Below are positions 11,921 through 21,975 of a DNA stretch of 64,000 bases, one piece after another. The first letter of the stretch is position 1; every line of letters begins with the position of its first letter. The translations under genes and the position numbers were made by a program. The notes under the pieces are model-generated. The model was not told where the DNA came from. It saw only the letters and a program-made list of their open reading frames with translations, and made no database searches. The stretch is from Nematostella vectensis (lineage: Eukaryota; Cnidaria; Anthozoa; Actiniaria; Edwardsiidae), in the NCBI RefSeq assembly GCF_932526225.1, contig NC_064038.1, positions 14,722,474-14,786,473 of the forward strand, read 5' to 3'.

Positions 11921-12189
11921 CTCGGTATCTCACTTGATCTTAGAACAGCTATTATGCCATGGATGCCTTTTTATATCGCTGCCGCTACTACTTTTCCTAT
12001 AAGCGGATATCCATTTCTCATGTTAATTGTTACTGCATGTTAATGTTTGCAGTTTTTTCTATGTTGACGTCTGCCTGTTTTGTAGTTATTTTTTAAGTAC
12101 TTGTGTGTAGTACTAGTGTATTACATTTAATTATTACGGATGGCCATAAATTATTAAACTGTAATAAAACTGTATGTTCATAATGTAAT

Positions 12190-13330
12190 ATAAAACAGTT
12201 ATAAAACCGTGGTATACAAAAAAAATATAGTAACAAACATTGGTAACCCATCTACTCGAGTTTCCGTGACGCGATGTCCGTCCGTCGCTATCGTATGACA
12301 ACCAAACTTCATCGTATTACAACCAAACTTGGCAGGTGTCATGTATGTGTCAAGGGCTGTGCAACCATGTGATTTGTGACGTCATCGATGACGTTACTAG
12401 AAGCAGAAATATGCTGACGTTATCAAAATAAAAGATATTTATATTACACCAAAAAACATCGTATGGGACGGACTTCATTCGGTAGGTTTCATGTAGGTGT
12501 CAAGGGGGATGCTACAATATGGTCACCTGCTGTGTGACTTCATCGATGATGTAACTTATAAAAAAACGTGATTAAAAGCAAACCTGGCAGGTGTCACATT
12601 TCTGTCAAGGAAGGCTAGCTTTTTTGTCGCTCTAGAACTTTTGTAAGTCGAGAATTTCCACGTAAACTAGCAGGAATTCGTGTTGACTACGATTTTGCTG
12701 GCATTCATATTGAAAATGGAGCCTAGTCCCTAACGTTTTAGAATATAACAAATCTCCTGCACGCTCGCCCTAGACTCTTTTAGAACATTTTAAAAAACGA
12801 CAACCATTGATTGATATGGATTTCATTAAGAACAAAAATATCCATATCGCATGAACGAAACATCATATGACAATCTTGGAATGTGTCATGAAGGTGTCAA
12901 GGGGGTGCACCAATGTAGTGATTGTGATGGTCACTTCATAAATGACGTCAATAGAAGCAAAAATATGCAGATATCTTAAAAAAATCATATTTCATTAAAG
13001 AAACATCGTATGGCAACCAAACTCGGTAGGTTTCATTTGGTTGTCAATTTGGCTGCTCCAATATTGTCACGTCTTTGTGACGTCATCACTAGAAGCAGAA
13101 CATGCTGCTGTCATCAAAACAAAACATTCATCTAATAAAAAAAAATTAAAACATGAAACTTTTATAGTGTCACGTATGTGTCAAGGGCGGTGCCAAAATA
13201 TGGTCACATGACTCAATCGATGCAATCGATGACGTCACTTCAAGCAAAACTATCCCGATGTCATATCTATATACATATCTCCTAAACGAAACATCATAAG
13301 ACAACCAAGCTTGGTATGTGTCATTAAGTT
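12190..13330. repeat. CRE-palindrome satellite, block 3
   Basis: Six or more diverged tandem units of ~150-170 bp. Each has a GTGTCAAGGGG-type phrase, an AATATGGTCAC box, a GTGACGTCATCGATGACGT-type core and AAACATCRTATGGCAACCAAACTCGG. They resemble blocks at 2.4 and 7.0 kb. The block lies wholly in intron 2 of the MAM gene. Confidence 0.75.
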
Positions 13331-13334
13331 ATAT

Positions 13335-13470
13335 GCAACAACAATGTATTGTATCAACACCAACAAAATCAACATCAATATCATCACCGATAACAACACA
13401 ATCTTCACTATCATCATCAAAAGTCGTCGTCGTCGTCGACTTTACTTTTTTTATCGTCGTAATCTTTGCC
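13335..13470. repeat. Degenerate CAA/ATC and GTC microsatellite
   Basis: Triplet-biased low-complexity sequence, including a GTCGTCGTCGTCGTCGAC tract near 13,423. Frames through it on both strands are artefacts. Confidence 0.7.
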
Positions 13471-13545
13471 ATCATCAGCATAGCCGCATTATTAACATAA
13501 TAACAACCATCACTAAAGTAGAAATCAAAGAAAGCTTGCACGCAC

Positions 13546-13674
13546 CAGAAGTGTGATCAGCTGATGGCCCGGTTCCATAGGTTGAGGTGGGGCCCTTATT
13601 CCTCGACCAATCGAAATCATCTGTTCCTTGTTCGTTTGTCCAATTGCAGAAGTCGCGATCGAAGTTGCAGTCCC
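13546..13674 (-). CDS. MAM-domain protein, exon 2
   Basis: This 129-bp exon lies between a TTTTTTAG acceptor and a CTG|GTGCGT donor, phase 1 at both ends. It encodes [16 protein letters not shown], then [19 protein letters not shown] and SADHTSG. The C-x-F-x4-F-C-x-W opening, the DFDW and the GP-x-DHT-x-G block are hallmarks of the N-terminal half of a MAM domain. Joined in phase to exon 3 it gives a continuous MAM fold, which is the main reason to accept the splice sites. Confidence 0.8.
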
Positions 13675-13983
13675 CTAAAAAAATAATCAATGAACATTGC
13701 TAGAATTAACGAAGGGTTTTAGACAGAAATAACGGCAGCCATATTGATATAGGCTGCTATCCTGCCTTTAACTGTATGAAAATCTCCGTCATCGCCACTC
13801 AGACACAGACATACAGTGGAATCTCCATAGAGCGGACACTTTCTAAAATCATGTTTTTCCTGCCAGTCAAACTCTTCACACCTTCACGTTACGGACACTT
13901 TTCGAAGTCCCAAAGGGTTTTTATATAAACGAAAATTGAATAATTACAATGTCCCGATACTAATAGATTAAATGCAAACTTAC

Positions 13984-14044
13984 CAGGTTCGCTTGAATAC
14001 ACCAAAGCAAAGAGACTAAAGAGAAGATGAACCACATAGGCCAT
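13984..14044 (-). CDS. MAM-domain protein, exon 1 (signal peptide)
   Basis: An ATG at 14,044 opens 20 codons with a classic signal peptide: a hydrophobic core VVHLLFSLFALVYSS followed by EPG. A strong donor, G|GTAAGT, follows at 13,983. Intron 1 is 309 bp (13,675-13,983) and intron 2 is about 5.4 kb (8,149-13,545). All three exons join in phase, giving 147 codons. This predicts a secreted or type I membrane protein with the MAM domain at its N terminus, probably in the extracellular matrix or on the cell surface. The 5' UTR and promoter would lie above 14,044 and were not identified. Confidence 0.75.
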
Positions 14045-14108
14045 CAGGGATACGGCCTCTTGGGGTAAATAGATGTTCCCTTGAGCTCTACGCGCTCAAA
14101 ATTACCAG

Positions 14109-14660
14109 TGTCGAGAGCCCCTAGATATTATCATAATGATATGTATAAGTATTTGACTATTATCATATTGATATGTACATATCAATATTTGGGTGACCTT
14201 CAAACCCGCTCGGTCAATCTCTGGGAGGCCTGGGTCTAAGGGCTTTTCAATATTAGTGAGATAAAAATTGGCCAAGCTGTCAGGTTTTTTTTGACAAATT
14301 CTCGCCACGAGTCTCAAATTGACAGGAATCAGCATTTTTCACTATATATTCTGGGGATCAGGGAGCGGGAAAACTTTAGCTATTCTAAATATAGGCATCA
14401 ATGACCATATAAGGCAATGCAAACGAAGGACACTATCCTTGGGGAATGTGTTTGATATGCGTATATGTAACCATCAATCACTATGAGTGTCGAGATAACA
14501 GCCCCTAGATATTATCATAATGATATGTATAAGTATTTGACTATTATCATATTGATATGTACGTATATGTAACCATCAATCACTATGAGTGTCGAGATAA
14601 CAGCCCCTAGATATTATCATAATGATATGTATAAGTATTTAACTATTATCATATTGATAT
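14109..14660. repeat. 102-bp minisatellite (left of the BEL insertion)
   Basis: Units starting GTGTCGAGATAACAGCCCC at 14,487 and 14,589 are 102 bp apart. An older partial unit lies near 14,109. The array continues after the retrotransposon at 21,453, so the element inserted into it. Confidence 0.8.
14656..14660. repeat. Target-site duplication (left)
   Basis: GATAT immediately before the left LTR, repeated exactly at 21,453-21,457 after the right LTR. A 5-bp duplication fits LTR-retrotransposon integration. Confidence 0.9.
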
Positions 14661-15052
14661 TGTTGTCGCCATTATCCGGGCTCCCTGTGTTAGAGGCCTG
14701 GTTCCGAGCTTTGCGCGGTCGCATAGCCTCGTGCAAAACGTTTTCAGTTCGTCGAGAATTTCCTGGAGTTTTTTATTGGAGTTTTTGACCTGAATCTAAT
14801 GAATATTGTATGGATTTGTTTTTGGATGGATTCCGCACCCGTGTAAGTATCATGCGTTTGTATAATTAGCGGAAATTGCCATAATTTTCATCTTCAGTAT
14901 TTGTTTATTTCAGCGAATCTCGTGGTAATTCGTGATAATTTTGAAGTTGAAACTCGTGTAGAACTTTACCCGTGAATATCGACAAGTGGAAAATAAAAGT
15001 TGTGTTCATATCCAGAAGCATCTCATCTATCTGACCTATCTGAATTCCAACA
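14661..15052 (+). repeat. BEL 5' LTR
   Basis: It starts TGTTGTCGCC and ends CCAACA, the usual TG...CA. The gag ATG follows only 19 bp after its end, leaving almost no untranslated leader. A primer-binding site starting with TGG is not evident. Confidence 0.95.
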
Positions 15053-15071
15053 TCATTCGACGGAAGAGTAA

Positions 15072-17804
15072 ATGAACACTGAGGATTATTATCTTGGAAA
15101 CATGAGTGAAAACGAAGCTAGTAGTGAAGTCGAACGAATAGAAAGCAAGAAAAGGTCCCTAGGAGGCTACCTAGGGCGCGTGAGTATTCACATGAAAGAG
15201 CTCAAAACTTGTCTTGATGATCCCTCTAGAGCCAATGAAATACAGACAGCCTTGAATGAATTACAGTCGGCTTTGAATAACTATGAGGACTGCTATCAGT
15301 CGTACATTTTGGAAGAATTGGCAACCGATGAATTCAACAGAGTGAAAGAGAAATTTGAAGAAACTCGTAATGAGTGTGAAACTACTACCAAATTGGAAAA
15401 TGAACGTTTGAAGAAAGGAAAGTCAAACTCAACTAAGTCAAGGCTGTCTAGTAGGTCTAGGAAATTAAGAGAGAAAATAGAAATGAAAAAGCTTCTTTTG
15501 CAACAAGAAGAAGAGATAGCTCAGCATCGAATGGATCTGGAACGTAAGAAAATAGAATTGGAATATGAACAGAAAGCGAGAGCATGTAAGCTCAAGTTCC
15601 AGGTTCAAATCGCAGAAAAGGAAGCCGAGTTATTAGAAGAGAGAGGGAGTGAGTCTGATAGTTGTGTGTCAGAAAAGTATAAAGGGGATGTAGGGGTCAT
15701 GCCACCCATGTCTCAAGAGGAAAAGCTAATGAAATGGACCGAGCAATGTGACCCCATTCCTGATAATCCTAGACCAGACACACCTAAGCTAATGGAGGGC
15801 CCTTCCCATCCTAAAGACCCCATTCCTGAGAGAAAACCCCAGATTAATGACCAAGAAGCCCCCCCTAGTAGTTATAGGAAAACCCCGTTTGGTTTTCTTC
15901 CCGTGAACAGTACTGATATCATGTTAAAGCTGACCATGCTCCAAGCCATGCAACCTGTTAAGTTCTCTGGGAATCCAAGTGACTTTCCTAATTTTAGGAA
16001 GAGATTGAGAGATAATTTAGAAGATGAAATTTTAAGTGATTCACAAAAGGTTGAATTCCTACCGAAGTTCCTCTCGGGGGAGGCTTTTGAAGTTGTGGAG
16101 AGGGTTTCCGGTTGCAGCTATTCAGTGATAGTTGATATTTTGGAAGACCGATATGGGCAGCCAGCGACCGTCGCTGCTTCTTGTATTGACAATTTGACCA
16201 GAGGCCCAAGATTGAACAATCATGATTATAAGGGACTGAGGGATTTTGCAGAGCAACTTGAATCAGCCTCAAAGAAACTTGTTGGGGAATATGCTATTGA
16301 AGCCAGTACCATCTCAAACATGAAACAGATAGTTAGAAGGCTTCCCCAGTATTTAGTAAATAAATGGGGTGATGTATCCTACAAGATAAGAGAAAAGGGG
16401 GGTATCCCTAAGATTTCAGATTTGGCAGATTATGTGAAGAGGCAAGCAGCCATAAAGAATGACCCAGGTTTTGTTGACCTAAGCATGAGTGAGAACAAGG
16501 GTGGTGGTGATAAAAGACCCGAGCAGGGTGGGAAAGGCAAGAACTACCAGAAACAGACTTCTGTCTTTAAAACAGACATGGAAGGCTCACCCCCTGAAAC
16601 TACTATGGGTAAACAAGCCCCAATTAAGACCTGTCCTTGCTGTCAAGGAGAACATAGGCTTTCAGACTGTGCAAATTTCAAGGGAAGGGACTTACCCGGC
16701 CGTTGGCGACTGGTAAAGGAGAAGAGATTGTGTCATATATGCCTTAGGCCAGGACATATGAGGGACAGATGCCATACAACCACTTTTTGTAACTGCAAAA
16801 GTGAGCGAAAACACCACACCTTGTTACATAACCCCCCTAGAGCTAAAGATGACCCTCCCAAAGAACTTAACTCGAGCGCAGGGGAGGGGACGACCGAGGG
16901 ACCCCCTAGAAGAGACCATGCTCAGGGCACCCGGGGTGGGGAGCCACACAGGCAAACCGAGCAATACGCAACATTTTCTGAAAGAGCCACAAAAACGGTG
17001 TTACTACATGTTGTACCAGTTAAATTGATTGCCCCAAATGGGAACTCTCTGACAACGTATGGGCTACTGGATAATGGCTCAAGAGGAACTATGATAAGCT
17101 CGGAGGTTTCAGCGAAACTCGAACTTAAAGGTCATACTGAGGAAATATCCATCACCACCATGATGGGAAGTAGTAAGGAACAGATAGAGGTTGTGGAGTT
17201 TGAACTGCAACACGCAAGTGGTGAAGGGGATAGAATTCCCGTAACTGAGGGTTTGGTAACGAAGAAATTCAATGTCAACGAAAAGTGTCTTCCTAAAGAT
17301 ATTGACAGAGAGGCACACCCTCATCTGAGGGATATTGAGATTCCCTCGGTAGACATGCCTAAGGTTTCGGTTCTGATAGGAAAGGACGTTGGCTATGCGC
17401 ATGAGGTGTTTGAAGTGCGTAGACCAGCGACGAAAGCCAGTGATTTGAAGGCTTTGAGAGGTCCTCTTGGATGGGTAATTACAGGAACCCTTCAAGGGGA
17501 GACCTCATGCAAGGAAGTAAACCTGAACTTTGCTGATTATAAAAAAGAACTTCAGCATCAGATTGAGCGGTTCTGGGATTTGGAGAGTTTCGGTACAAAG
17601 AGTGTTGGGACGGACAAGGGATCCCCAAGTTTTATATCGCACCATCTGTCCAGGGAAGACAGGAAGGCTATCGATAAGTTGGAGAAGACCATTACTAAGC
17701 GTGATGGTCACTATGAAACAGGCCTCCTGTGGCGGGATGATGATGTGACCCTACCTAATAACCGGAATGAAGCCGATAAAAGACTGAATAGTCTTGAAGC
17801 GTAA
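15072..17804 (+). CDS. gag: BEL/Pao Gag and aspartic protease (ORF1)
   Basis: 910 codons. Residues ~15-200 are charged and mostly coiled coil. Residues ~287-437 match a DUF1759-like gag region (MQPVKFSGNPSDFPNFRKRL). Two cysteine-rich knuckles follow at ~520-570 (CPCCQGEHRLSDC and CHICLRPGHMRDRC), typical RNA-binding nucleocapsid. A DUF1758-like retropepsin lies at ~650-760 with the catalytic motif LLDNGSRGT near residue 665. The segment LRGPLGWVITGT follows, as usual in BEL polyproteins. The frame stops at TAA 17,802-17,804, where other BEL polyproteins continue into RT. It is expressed from the 5' LTR and overlaps ORF2 by 11 bp. Confidence 0.93.
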   Translation: MNTEDYYLGNMSENEASSEVERIESKKRSLGGYLGRVSIHMKELKTCLDDPSRANEIQTALNELQSALNNYEDCYQSYILEELATDEFNRVKEKFEETRNECETTTKLENERLKKGKSNSTKSRLSSRSRKLREKIEMKKLLLQQEEEIAQHRMDLERKKIELEYEQKARACKLKFQVQIAEKEAELLEERGSESDSCVSEKYKGDVGVMPPMSQEEKLMKWTEQCDPIPDNPRPDTPKLMEGPSHPKDPIPERKPQINDQEAPPSSYRKTPFGFLPVNSTDIMLKLTMLQAMQPVKFSGNPSDFPNFRKRLRDNLEDEILSDSQKVEFLPKFLSGEAFEVVERVSGCSYSVIVDILEDRYGQPATVAASCIDNLTRGPRLNNHDYKGLRDFAEQLESASKKLVGEYAIEASTISNMKQIVRRLPQYLVNKWGDVSYKIREKGGIPKISDLADYVKRQAAIKNDPGFVDLSMSENKGGGDKRPEQGGKGKNYQKQTSVFKTDMEGSPPETTMGKQAPIKTCPCCQGEHRLSDCANFKGRDLPGRWRLVKEKRLCHICLRPGHMRDRCHTTTFCNCKSERKHHTLLHNPPRAKDDPPKELNSSAGEGTTEGPPRRDHAQGTRGGEPHRQTEQYATFSERATKTVLLHVVPVKLIAPNGNSLTTYGLLDNGSRGTMISSEVSAKLELKGHTEEISITTMMGSSKEQIEVVEFELQHASGEGDRIPVTEGLVTKKFNVNEKCLPKDIDREAHPHLRDIEIPSVDMPKVSVLIGKDVGYAHEVFEVRRPATKASDLKALRGPLGWVITGTLQGETSCKEVNLNFADYKKELQHQIERFWDLESFGTKSVGTDKGSPSFISHHLSREDRKAIDKLEKTITKRDGHYETGLLWRDDDVTLPNNRNEADKRLNSLEA
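17793..17804 (+). promoter_or_regulatory. Candidate +1 ribosomal frameshift site
   Basis: The frame-0 codons AGT CTT GAA GCG TAA are followed by the pol frame entered at TTG (17,794). A tRNA-Leu slipping from CTT to TTG would continue as AAG CGT AAG and join RLNSL to KRKFSREPG, which restores the expected polyprotein. The geometry resembles the CUU-dependent shift of yeast Ty1. A one-base mutation in this copy is the alternative. Confidence 0.5.
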
Positions 17805-20800
17805 GTTTTCACGAGAGCCTGGATTGGAGGAGAAGTATCGAGCAGCCATGGAGAAGTATATCACTAAAGGGCATGCACGCAAACTCAGCCCAGAAGAAGC
17901 ACAAGAGACTGGACCGAGAACTTGGTACTTACCTCATTTTGCAGTGACGAATATCAACAAACCTGGTAAGCTGAGGATAATGTTTGATGCTGCATCAGAG
18001 TACCAAGGTACTTCGTTGAATAAGAACTTGTTACATGGACCTGATTGTACAAACAGCCTGACTGGGGTGCTCCTACGGTTCAGGGAGGACAATGTTGCAT
18101 TGGTAGCTGATATAGAAGGGATGTTCCTTCAGGTCGGAGTTAGAGAAGAAGACCAAGATTCTCTGCGATTTCTTTGGTGGGACAAAAGCTCTGATGACCC
18201 TCCAGAAGAATATGCCATGAACGTGCATGTCTTTGGGGCAACCGACTCGCCTTGTGCAGCCAACTGGACACTCAAGAAAACTACAACTGACAATGCTGGT
18301 GACTTTGGAGATACCACCATCGAAACTGTCCTGCATAATTTTTATGTGGATGATGTACTAAAAAGCGTAGACACGAGTGCGAGTGCAGTCACGCTTGCGA
18401 ACGAGTTAACCGAACTTTGTGGTAGAGGAGGGTTCAACCTCACAAAGTTTATGAGTAACAGTAGGGAGGTCCTTGCTGAAGTGCCTATCGAGAAGAGGGC
18501 AGCACCAACGCTTGATTTAGATCTTGATGAACTCCCAGTCGAGCGGGCACTTGGAGTTAGATGGAACGTGGAGACAGACACCTTCGGGTTCAAGGTGAGC
18601 AACACTGAGAAGGCTGATACTATGAGAGGAGTACTATCGACAATCAGCTCTGTCTTTGACCCTTTGAACTTTGCTGCACCAGTGATAATGCGTGGCAAGC
18701 AGATCATGCAAGCCCTATGGATTCGGAAGGCACCATGGGACGAGCCGCTCAGTGGAGACATTCTGCGTCAGTGGCAGACATGGAAAAGGGAACTTGTACG
18801 GCTTGAAGATTTGTCCATCCCCCGATGCTACTTCAGCAGGCCAGACCATGAAGGTGTTGGACTACAACTCCATCACTTTAGTGATGCCTCGGAGGCAGGA
18901 TACGGGTCAGTAAGCTACTTACGAATCGAGTACCCGGACGGAATGGTGGAGTGTGCTTTCGTCGCCGGAAAGTCAAGGAATGCACCTATTAAAGGCTCAA
19001 CCATCCCAAGGCTGGAGCTACAAGGAGCCCTACTGGCAACACGGGTGGACCAAGCAGTTCGCCGAGAACTGGACCTGAAGCCTGACAGAGTCGTGTTTTG
19101 GACTGATTCGATGATAACACTTAACTATATCAATAATGAAACCCGCAGATTCCAGACGTATGTAGCCAACAGGGTTACAGAGATTCGCGAAGCGACTAAT
19201 CCTGACCAATGGCGACACTGTCCGGGAAAACTAAATCCTTCCGACGAAGTAAGTCGAGGTCTAACCATAGATGAGTTTCTCCGGGATGAGCGATGGCTTA
19301 ATGGTCCGAGTTTCTTGAGAGAGTCAGAAGATCAATGGCCAGATAATAAATTTGATGCCCTGTCTGAAGAAAGTCTGGAGACAAAGAAAGAAGTGTTCTT
19401 CACTGACCTGGAGCCAGGAGATGGCCTGGAAAAGCTTCTAACCGACACTTCTGATTGGATGAAGACCATTCGAAAGGTTGCGTGGGTAATGAAGTTTGTG
19501 GAGTGGTTGAAGACAAGAAAGCATGCAAAGCCTACTGAAAAGACACCTGGAGAGTCAGAGAACAAGCTAAGTCCAGACGACATAGAACGCGCCAAGCGAC
19601 GAATAGCTGTACTAGTACAGCGGGAAAGTTTCCCTGAAGAAGTGAAGGCTCTGAAGGCAGGAAAGGAGGTGAATGTTGCTAGTGCTATCTTGAAGCTTAA
19701 GCCGGTCATGAAAGGCGATAAAGTTATGAGAGTTGGAGGAAGGATCTCGATGGCACCGATGAGTGATGATGCCAAGAATCCCATGATATTGCCGAAACAG
19801 AGTCATATCACTACTATCTTGATCCGCCACCTACACGAAAGCAACGGTCATTGTGGCGTGGAACAAGTACTATCCCTGCTGAGAGAGCAGTTTTGGATTG
19901 TGAAAGCGAGAGTGGTCATCAAGGCTGTTCTTGGAAGATGCATTCATTGTCGCAAGCAAAGAAGAACTACTTTGAAGCAAGAGATGGGAGATCTACCTAG
20001 AATTCGGATGATCCCTTACGAGCCACCCTTTACGTATACAGGTATTGACTATTTTGGACCGCTATATGTTAAGCGGGGAAGAGGAAGAGTGACTGAGAAG
20101 CGCTGGGGAGCTATCTTTGTTTGCATGAACTCCCGAGCAGTTCATCTCGAGTTAGCTAAGTCGCTAGAGACGGATGATTTCATACTCGCTCTGATGAGGT
20201 TCCTGAATCGCAGGGGCCATGTTGTGGAACTGTGGTCGGATAACGGGTCCAATTTTGTGGGAGCTGATCGGGAGATACGTGAACATCTGGAAGGAATGGA
20301 TCATGACAAGATCGAACGTGAGTGTTCTGCGAAAGGATGCAAGTGGATCTTTAATCCACCTGGAGCCACCCACATGTCAGGCGTGTGGGAGAGGATGGTG
20401 AGAGTCGTCAAGCGAAGTCTGAAGGCGATCCTGGGGAAGAACCCCCTCAACGATGAAGTGCTGACCACCGTGTTTACTGAGGCAGAACGTATCGCGAATT
20501 CAAGACCGCTAACCCGGAATCCAGAGAATCCTGATGATGAGGATCCTCTTACGCCCAATCACTTTCTGAACGTGCGACCTACGATGAATCTTCCTACGGA
20601 TACGGATGAACGGGCAGATAAGTACAGTCGGAAGCGGTGGAGACAAGCGCAATTACTTGCTAACCACTACTGGCGTCGCTGGTTGAAAGAGTACATTCCT
20701 TCCTTGCAAGTTCGAAGCAAGTGGAACAGGAAACAGCGAAACCTACACGTCGGAGATATAGTGCTCGTTGCGGACGACAACGTTGGACGAAACAACTGGC

Positions 20801-20937
20801 CTCTTGCGCGCGTGATTAATGTGTTTCCTGGCGTGGATGGATTGGTAAGGAGTGCAGAGGTGCGCGGTAAAGGGACGACCTACAAGCGCCCGGTAACCAA
20901 GTTGTGTCTGCTGGAAGCCGAGGATGAGGATGTCTAG
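17794..20937 (+). CDS. pol: BEL/Pao reverse transcriptase, RNase H and integrase (ORF2)
   Basis: 1,047 codons in the +1 frame relative to ORF1; the first codon is TTG with no early ATG of its own, so it is probably made by frameshift. RT: RIMFDAAS near residue 63 and catalytic YVDDVL near 184. RNase H: HFSDASEAGYG (~362), LELQGALL (~407) and FWTDSM (~436). Integrase: an H-x4-H pair with CIHC (~679-718), then DYFGP (~751), SDNGSNF (~815) and GVWERMVR (~863), giving the D,D-35-E triad. The C-terminal KWNRKQRNLHVGDIVLV to KLCLLE is the DUF5641-like tail. All catalytic residues are present and I see no internal stop, so the enzyme could be functional. Confidence 0.95.
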   Translation: MKRKFSREPGLEEKYRAAMEKYITKGHARKLSPEEAQETGPRTWYLPHFAVTNINKPGKLRIMFDAASEYQGTSLNKNLLHGPDCTNSLTGVLLRFREDNVALVADIEGMFLQVGVREEDQDSLRFLWWDKSSDDPPEEYAMNVHVFGATDSPCAANWTLKKTTTDNAGDFGDTTIETVLHNFYVDDVLKSVDTSASAVTLANELTELCGRGGFNLTKFMSNSREVLAEVPIEKRAAPTLDLDLDELPVERALGVRWNVETDTFGFKVSNTEKADTMRGVLSTISSVFDPLNFAAPVIMRGKQIMQALWIRKAPWDEPLSGDILRQWQTWKRELVRLEDLSIPRCYFSRPDHEGVGLQLHHFSDASEAGYGSVSYLRIEYPDGMVECAFVAGKSRNAPIKGSTIPRLELQGALLATRVDQAVRRELDLKPDRVVFWTDSMITLNYINNETRRFQTYVANRVTEIREATNPDQWRHCPGKLNPSDEVSRGLTIDEFLRDERWLNGPSFLRESEDQWPDNKFDALSEESLETKKEVFFTDLEPGDGLEKLLTDTSDWMKTIRKVAWVMKFVEWLKTRKHAKPTEKTPGESENKLSPDDIERAKRRIAVLVQRESFPEEVKALKAGKEVNVASAILKLKPVMKGDKVMRVGGRISMAPMSDDAKNPMILPKQSHITTILIRHLHESNGHCGVEQVLSLLREQFWIVKARVVIKAVLGRCIHCRKQRRTTLKQEMGDLPRIRMIPYEPPFTYTGIDYFGPLYVKRGRGRVTEKRWGAIFVCMNSRAVHLELAKSLETDDFILALMRFLNRRGHVVELWSDNGSNFVGADREIREHLEGMDHDKIERECSAKGCKWIFNPPGATHMSGVWERMVRVVKRSLKAILGKNPLNDEVLTTVFTEAERIANSRPLTRNPENPDDEDPLTPNHFLNVRPTMNLPTDTDERADKYSRKRWRQAQLLANHYWRRWLKEYIPSLQVRSKWNRKQRNLHVGDIVLVADDNVGRNNWPLARVINVFPGVDGLVRSAEVRGKGTTYKRPVTKLCLLEAEDEDV

Positions 20938-21048
20938 ATACGGATCGGATTGGAGACTCAAGGGACAGACGTAGATAGTGTAATATAGAACGGACATTAG
21001 CGTTATGACAATACGTTTATAGTTATGAACCTCCTCCGCAGGAGTTCA

Positions 21049-21060
21049 TGGGGGGCGGGA
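21049..21060 (+). promoter_or_regulatory. Polypurine tract
   Basis: The sequence GGGGGGCGGGA lies directly before the 3' LTR, in the position where plus-strand DNA synthesis is primed in LTR retrotransposons. Confidence 0.75.
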
Positions 21061-21452
21061 TGTTGTCGCCATTATCCGGGCTCCCTGTGTTAGAGGCCTG
21101 GTTCCGAGCTTTGCGCGGTCGCATAGCCTCGTGCAAAACGTTTTCAGTTCGTCGAGAATTTCCTGGAGTTTTTTATTGGAGTTTTTGACCTGAATCTAAT
21201 GAATATTGTATGGATTTGTTTTTGGATGGATTCCGCACCCGTGTAAGTATCATGCGTTTGTATAATTAGCGGAAATTGCCATAATTTTCATCTTCAGTAT
21301 TTGTTTATTTCAGCGAATCTCGTGGTAATTCGTGATAATTTTGAAGTTGAAACTCGTGTAGAACTTTACCCGTGAATATCGACAAGTGGAAAATAAAAGT
21401 TGTGTTCATATCCAGAAGCATCTCATCTATCTGACCTATCTGAATTCCAACA
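21061..21452 (+). repeat. BEL 3' LTR
   Basis: It is 392 bp and reads identical to the 5' LTR at 14,661-15,052. It is followed at once by the GATAT duplication. Confidence 0.95.
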
Positions 21453-21620
21453 GATATGTACGTATATGTAACCATCAATCACTATGAGTGTCGAGATAAC
21501 AGCCCCTAGATATTATCATAATGATATGTATAAGTATTTAACTAGTATTATATTGATATGTATGTATATGTAACCATCGATTACCATTAGTGTCGAGATA
21601 GCCCCTATATATTAGCAGTG
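21453..21620. repeat. 102-bp minisatellite (right of the BEL insertion)
   Basis: Continuation of the array interrupted by the BEL element: GTGTCGAGATAACAGCCCC at about 21,488 and a more diverged unit near 21,590. Confidence 0.8.
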
Positions 21621-21800
21621 CCGCGAAGCCCCATAGGTATAGAGAAATGGTGTATAACTAAGCGACTCAGTTGTTGTGGTCATCGCGCGGGTACCCTGTG
21701 TGTCGCTCGCCCGCCTACCCATTCGCCAACACCAATCATGATAACTTCGCAAAAGGTCCCTTCCGTGCACTTATTATACTAGAATACATTTTTACTATCC

Positions 21801-21945
21801 TTAACCCTATTCAGACCGGGCTTTTTGGAGCTTCCTATTACCAGGGGAAAGGGGGGAGGCTTTCGCCCCCCATCCGTAACTTTTGAGCCATTGGAGCTAT
21901 TATGACCAAATTTTCAAAGAATCATTATCTGACAAAGAGAAACAA
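21801..21945. mobile_element. TTAACCCTAT-family element, left-end fragment
   Basis: It starts TTAACCCTATTCAGACCGGG and continues GCTTTTTGGAGCTTCC, closely matching the left end of the element at 26,938. The body and right end are missing. Confidence 0.55.
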
Positions 21946-21975
21946 AATGATATAGCAACACAATATGACATTATA

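Larger units (their letters stand above)
14661..21452 (+). mobile_element. Full-length BEL/Pao LTR retrotransposon
   Basis: A 6.8-kb element with 392-bp LTRs, a GATAT target duplication, gag-protease and RT-RNase H-integrase frames, and a purine tract before the 3' LTR. The two LTRs are identical as far as I can read them, so the insertion is very recent. All BEL/Pao hallmarks are in order: DUF1759-like gag, zinc knuckles, DUF1758-like protease, RT with YVDD, RNase H, H2C2 integrase and a DUF5641-like tail. No env is seen. The one oddity is that the polyprotein is split by a +1 shift. Confidence 0.95.
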
